NCBI GenBank assembly: GCA_032158295.1
Contig: CM063244.1
Coordinates: 10,816,376-10,880,375 of the forward strand
Direction of reading: 5' to 3'
Length of the DNA: 64,000 nt
Origin: Pycnopodia helianthoides
Lineage: Eukaryota > Echinodermata > Asteroidea > Forcipulatida > Asteriidae
Position 1 is the stretch's first letter, and the number at the start of each line of letters is the position of its first letter. The notes below the pieces were generated by a model. It ran no database searches. It was not told the DNA's origin and was given only the letters and a program-made list of their open reading frames with translations. Made by a program: the position numbers and the translations under genes. This document shows positions 60,501 through 64,000 of this stretch, one piece after another.

Positions 60501-63500
60501 CATTTCGAGGAGAGTTGAGTTAGACTGGAGTATTTTGATGGATTAGGGACTGTACCCCTGAACCAGCCGATCTTACCATTAATCCAGGCATGCCACCAAC
60601 CTCGTCAGAGTCCAAACATTATTGTCAGTAATAGGTGGCCACAGAGTGAAGTATTTTGAAGGGTTTACTTCTTTTATTTTATTTGATTTTTTTATTTTAT
60701 TTTGGGGAGTAAAGAGGGCAACTTGCGGAGGCTTAACCTCCCCCTTTTTACTTACGCGTCACCTTCCACTAATAACTAGCCTAAAGCCTAGCCTAACTCT
60801 GGAATAAACCCCGAGGGTTATCGTCCGAGGCGATTATAACTTTCATTTTATAGTCGAAAGGACCTTGAACATGTTTCAACCCTTTGCTGTATTACAGATA
60901 GAACATCAAGATGAACGTGTGGTCATTAAAACGGCATTTGAAAACAATCCATGTGCCAGTTTGTTCATCTAAGAATATGACTGAGTGACGGAAAAAAATA
61001 ATGATCCGTACCTTATTTAAATCTGAGACTAGCTCCGGTCCATAAGGCATCATGTTAGCAATTGCTCCTGCATCGATGAACGCCTTATCCACATGATCGT
61101 CTTCGGTTGTGGAATTGTAGACTGTCTTCAAGAAGGTGCCATTGACGCACGGAACATTCCATCCCGATTGGATTAGCCTGGCCTCACACACTGTGGTGCG
61201 GTAGGGATCGATCCGATCACTGAAAAACTGAACCTGAATCATAAAACAAATTGATAATTGATTCGACAAAACTGTTGATGTTTTGTTTCACACACTTTGA
61301 TAAAATTGGTTGACATAAAGAATGCTTGAAAAGGATACCGTAAGCCTACACAAGGAAAGGGCATCTTGTGGTTATTAAAAGTGTCAATTTGATAGGTTCT
61401 GGACTAGTCCATCAGTCAAAAGACCGGTCTCCAAATAATTCGATAAATCAAAAGATCAATCAGCTGATCGATTGTTCTGCCAATAAATGTTTAGATCGAC
61501 TGATCGAGTGACTAGCCAAGCAAACCAATCATTCAATTGATCGATTAACTGAACTTTTATCAATCTAACGTGAAAAACTATTTTGATCAATAAATTAACT
61601 GATCAATTGACCAGTTAATCTTCAAACAATTAAACAACCATTCAATCGATCGATCAGTTGAGTGCTTTATCCATGAAACAAATTAACTGTTCGGTAAGTC
61701 AATCGGTAATTTACTATCTTTCAATCAACGCTTCCAGTCAATTATGTTTTGCAAAACTTGAAAGTAATGAAATTCATTCAATTTGATTTCTGGATATCTA
61801 TCATTTTGATAAGATAAATTGAACTTACCTTATAGTCAGATATCGATCCGAATGGCACGTAGATATCAAGATTGTAGACAACTGCGCCTCCGATGGTGAC
61901 CAATGGCTCAGCATTGAGCTTGGTAAATGCAATCTCAGGAATATTAGTCTGAAAAAGAACAAGTTAAAATTCCCCCATTATTGTCTCCCAGGAAATTCTT
62001 AATTTGTTTTATTCTTAAAATTAACGCCTTCAATCTCAAAGGGAGGATTTTTGTTGGCTTAAAGTTACGAAAACAATCGTACTACCATTAAAACAAATTG
62101 TTCATTATTTAAAGAATATCTTAAGTTTACTGCTCCAGATGATCTGTTACGATCAATTATAACACTGAAAACTATTTTCACATTTAGGAATATAAGTAGT
62201 TAAAGCGGATGATTTTTTTCTAAACCAATGACAAGACTCACAAAGTTAGTAAACGCAGGTTGGACATCAACTCCAATTTCCTCGGGTACCACAAAGAGCT
62301 CTGTGTCCCCAACTTTGACTGTGGCTTCAAACTCTTGCTTCTCTGGCTCTGTCAGGTTGTCGGGAGGTATGGCATCATCTTCGAGTTTGACGACAATTTG
62401 GGTAATCATTTTATTGTCGCCAGATTCAGTGATAGGTTTGGAGCCTGCATGGGGGACGGGAAGATTTAAGACGTTATACTTTGAGTACATGTCCCTTGAA
62501 GAAACAGTTATGTGTTACAATAAAACAGCAAACAAACTGAAAATATAAAATAGCTAATTTGTCAGGTTGTTGTTGTCCTCAGTTGGCGTTGAGTAGGTAT
62601 CATGGTACCCACAGCCGTTTGAACAAAAGGGAACAACGGGCGGTCATCGATTTTTATGTCCACGGTGGCTTACCTGTATTTTTCACTGGTCCAATGTCCA
62701 GCACAGACCTATCCCGGTGTCCGTCCTCCTCGTAGGACATGTACTGCACGGGGCGATCAGTCTGAAAACACGGCAGGTTCCGTCCCCCGCTGATCAGCTT
62801 GGTCCGGCACACACTCAGGCTGGTGTTTGTTGTGACCACGTCCATCCAGTAGGTCGCTGCGGAGTTGACTGGCGTCATGACCGTGAGGTGGTAGACAGCT
62901 AACCCACCTGCCCGCAGGAACTTGCTCTGTCCGGGTACGAGGCTGAGGTCAAACTGGGGAGCGTCGTCGTCCTGGTCGGAGAGTATTAACATTTGGTTTT
63001 GTTTATTCAATACTGTCGTCTAATAAATAAACGAGAATAAGCTTTGCACATTTGTCAAACATAATTGTTCGTCCATCAACTTAAAATCTACCCTTCTTTA
63101 AAAGAAATGTTAAAATACTCCTTCTCCCCCTTATGTATTTTTCTATAGTTTCAATGCACCCCACATACTGAATGGCCTTCGTTTTTTAATTTTTTTTTAT
63201 TTTAGAATAAAAACAATCTACAATGAGAAAATCTTAAATAAACTGTGAGAAGAAGCAGGCAATAAGTTTGAGGTACTGAAGGAAAGGACAAGGGGCGAAA
63301 CCAGACATTTTCATTTTAGGGGGCAGCCGGAGGCAAATACTTATTATTGTGCATTTGTTGATTTCATGGGGTGGGGGCAAGAGGGGAGGCAAAGGTTCTG
63401 GGTGGGGGAGGGGGGGGGGCTCCCTGATATCCCCCCTAGTAATGCGCTGGTTAAGACAATTAATACCAAAGTATTTGACACTCTATAGGTTGGTGCTAAA

Positions 63501-64000
63501 GTAGTAAAGGTCTTTGTGTGCATTGCTGTTTTAAAGGGATGATGTATGATGACAAAAACATGATTTGTTTTACCCAGGTGATGATCACCCCCCCAAAAAA
63601 AAAACTTGTACTGACCGGACAGCAATGTTAATTTCAGGCACTGACTTTTACACGATTCATATAACGTAAAGGTAGCGTCCTCTCGACTCAAACACACCAA
63701 CAAACAAGGGTTTGGAGTTTGTTTAAAAGGTAACTTGTTTTCGGTTTGGTGAACTATGTACATCTGAAGGTCTTACCTCTCGAAGCTCAGGCAGACCAAA
63801 ATTAACGATGTAATCCAAAGACCCCAGCCACTCTCCGGTTCGCCCGTAAGACGCCTGGACAGTCACGGTGACATTATCCCCGTCCACCAGCTCAGCATGG
63901 TCCTCCCAGTGTAGGCTAACCTCCACCACAAACTCCCCGTCCGCCCGCTCTGTCTGCATCCACGCCTCCAGGCTGTTTGTGACCACGCCCAGGTCTATCA
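51518..64000 (-). CDS. Large extracellular protein: repeated Ig-like/DUF11-like modules, discoidin domain, Asp-box segment (partial)
   Basis: Partial gene, open at the right edge; 3' end not found. Exons (minus): 63777-64000, 62674-62971, 62242-62444, 61829-61948, 61012-61233, 60073-60225, 58429-58735, 57598-57862, 56710-56881, 55966-56185, 55358-55533, 54637-54765, 54194-54374, 53824-53850, 53133-53211, 52739-52788, 51518-51778. All phases match. The first ten exons encode about 4.5 modules of ~130-170 residues. Several have a Cys pair and a core such as IDLGVVTN, LDIGPVKN, IDAGAIAN or IDLGVITN, followed by a beta-rich half (LVDGDNVTVTV, LVDGSEILFDI). This resembles DUF11-like or Ig-like repeats. 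Exons 11-13 form an F5/8 type C domain (CFEVLGVEN...WAPAIRD...YIEVRFGG...LLGC). Exons 14-17 include two Asp-box motifs, SFDNGTTW and SGDLGVTW, typical of beta-propeller repeats (sortilin or sialidase type). Many N-x-S/T sites fit a secreted or cell-surface protein. The family is not recognised. Confidence 0.85.
54900..55150 (-). mobile_element. tRNA-derived SINE-like element
   Basis: Read on the minus strand, it carries an A-box-like TGGTCAGACTGAGG near 55120 and a perfect B-box-like GGTTCGAATCC near 55055. A non-tRNA body follows. It lies in the intron between the first two discoidin exons of the large gene. A target duplication was not identified. Confidence 0.55.
55651..55733 (+). repeat. 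tRNA-like sequence (Leu/Ser type), degenerate
   Basis: It contains GTAGCCGAGTGGTATAGACGG, a Leu/Ser-type box A, and a box-B-like GGCTTCACATCCC about 50 nt later. Acceptor pairing is poor, so it is a pseudogene or SINE head. It is intronic in the large gene. Confidence 0.5.
57040..57109 (-). repeat. tRNA-like sequence (Lys-like), degenerate
   Basis: On the minus strand it reads GGGCTAGATAGCTCAGTTGG, then CGGCACATTAATCCCGG and GGTTCAAACC. The boxes are canonical, but the 3' end does not pair with the acceptor 5' strand and the anticodon arm is disturbed. It is a pseudogene or SINE head. It is intronic in the large gene. Confidence 0.6.
59517..59565. repeat. Palindromic repeat TAGGACTAGTCCTA, two copies
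   Basis: Two copies of a 14-bp perfect palindrome, about 28 bp apart, together form a larger hairpin. It is likely the end of a repetitive element, within an intron of the large gene. Confidence 0.75.
61430..61690. repeat. Degenerate GATCGATT/CAATTGATC-rich block
   Basis: About 260 bp is dominated by variants of TGATCGATTGA, AATCGATC and CCAATCATTCAATTGATCG, many self-complementary. It looks like an old short-period satellite, in an intron of the large gene. Confidence 0.6.

Overview
This is a roughly 64 kb stretch of animal nuclear DNA. It is AT-rich and intron-dense, with GT/AG introns throughout, several MITE families, tRNA-derived SINE-like sequences and mini- and microsatellites. Family content (a lineage-expanded SLC16/monocarboxylate-transporter cluster and a large extracellular discoidin protein) fits a marine invertebrate, probably an echinoderm. 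That placement is inference; no single diagnostic sequence proves it.

Layout. 1-2.1 kb: two tandem ~1.05 kb repeats, each carrying a tRNA-like sequence. 3.1-4.3 kb: a two-exon gene (minus) for an 82-residue secreted or membrane peptide, found by joining a signal-peptide exon to a Gly/Ala-rich exon with a Cys-rich end. 6.3-45.8 kb: five SLC16-like (MCT) genes, all on the minus strand and called A-E here: A 6353-10184, B 22141-26287, C 28058-31315, D 33692-37081, E 41414-45819. All share the same four-exon plan with phase-1 junctions and an invariant 144-nt exon 2. B and C lie in a recent ~5 kb segmental duplication. Gene A and gene B each lack one base in a G-run, and gene C has indels in its last exon, so three of the five are interrupted as written. 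Some of this may be homopolymer error. Between A and B lies a plus-strand exon for a probable single-pass membrane protein with an in-frame TGA.

46-51.5 kb holds a CAG/CAT repeat, a MITE and a 13-copy 42-bp minisatellite. 51.5-64 kb is the 3'-ward part of a large minus-strand gene (17 exons assembled, open at the window edge). It encodes repeated ~150-residue extracellular modules carrying a D-[IL]-[GA]-x-[VI]-x-N core, then an F5/8 type C (discoidin) domain, then a segment with two Asp-box motifs.

The most notable signals are: (i) conserved short linear motifs (FENPxF, NPxYV, GIENPMTITH) in the otherwise divergent cytoplasmic tails of MCTs B, D and E; (ii) a MITE whose TTAA target duplication is proven by an empty site in the sister duplication; (iii) the small secreted-peptide gene; (iv) the unusual domain order of the large extracellular gene; (v) a 45-bp-arm hairpin at 11.9 kb.
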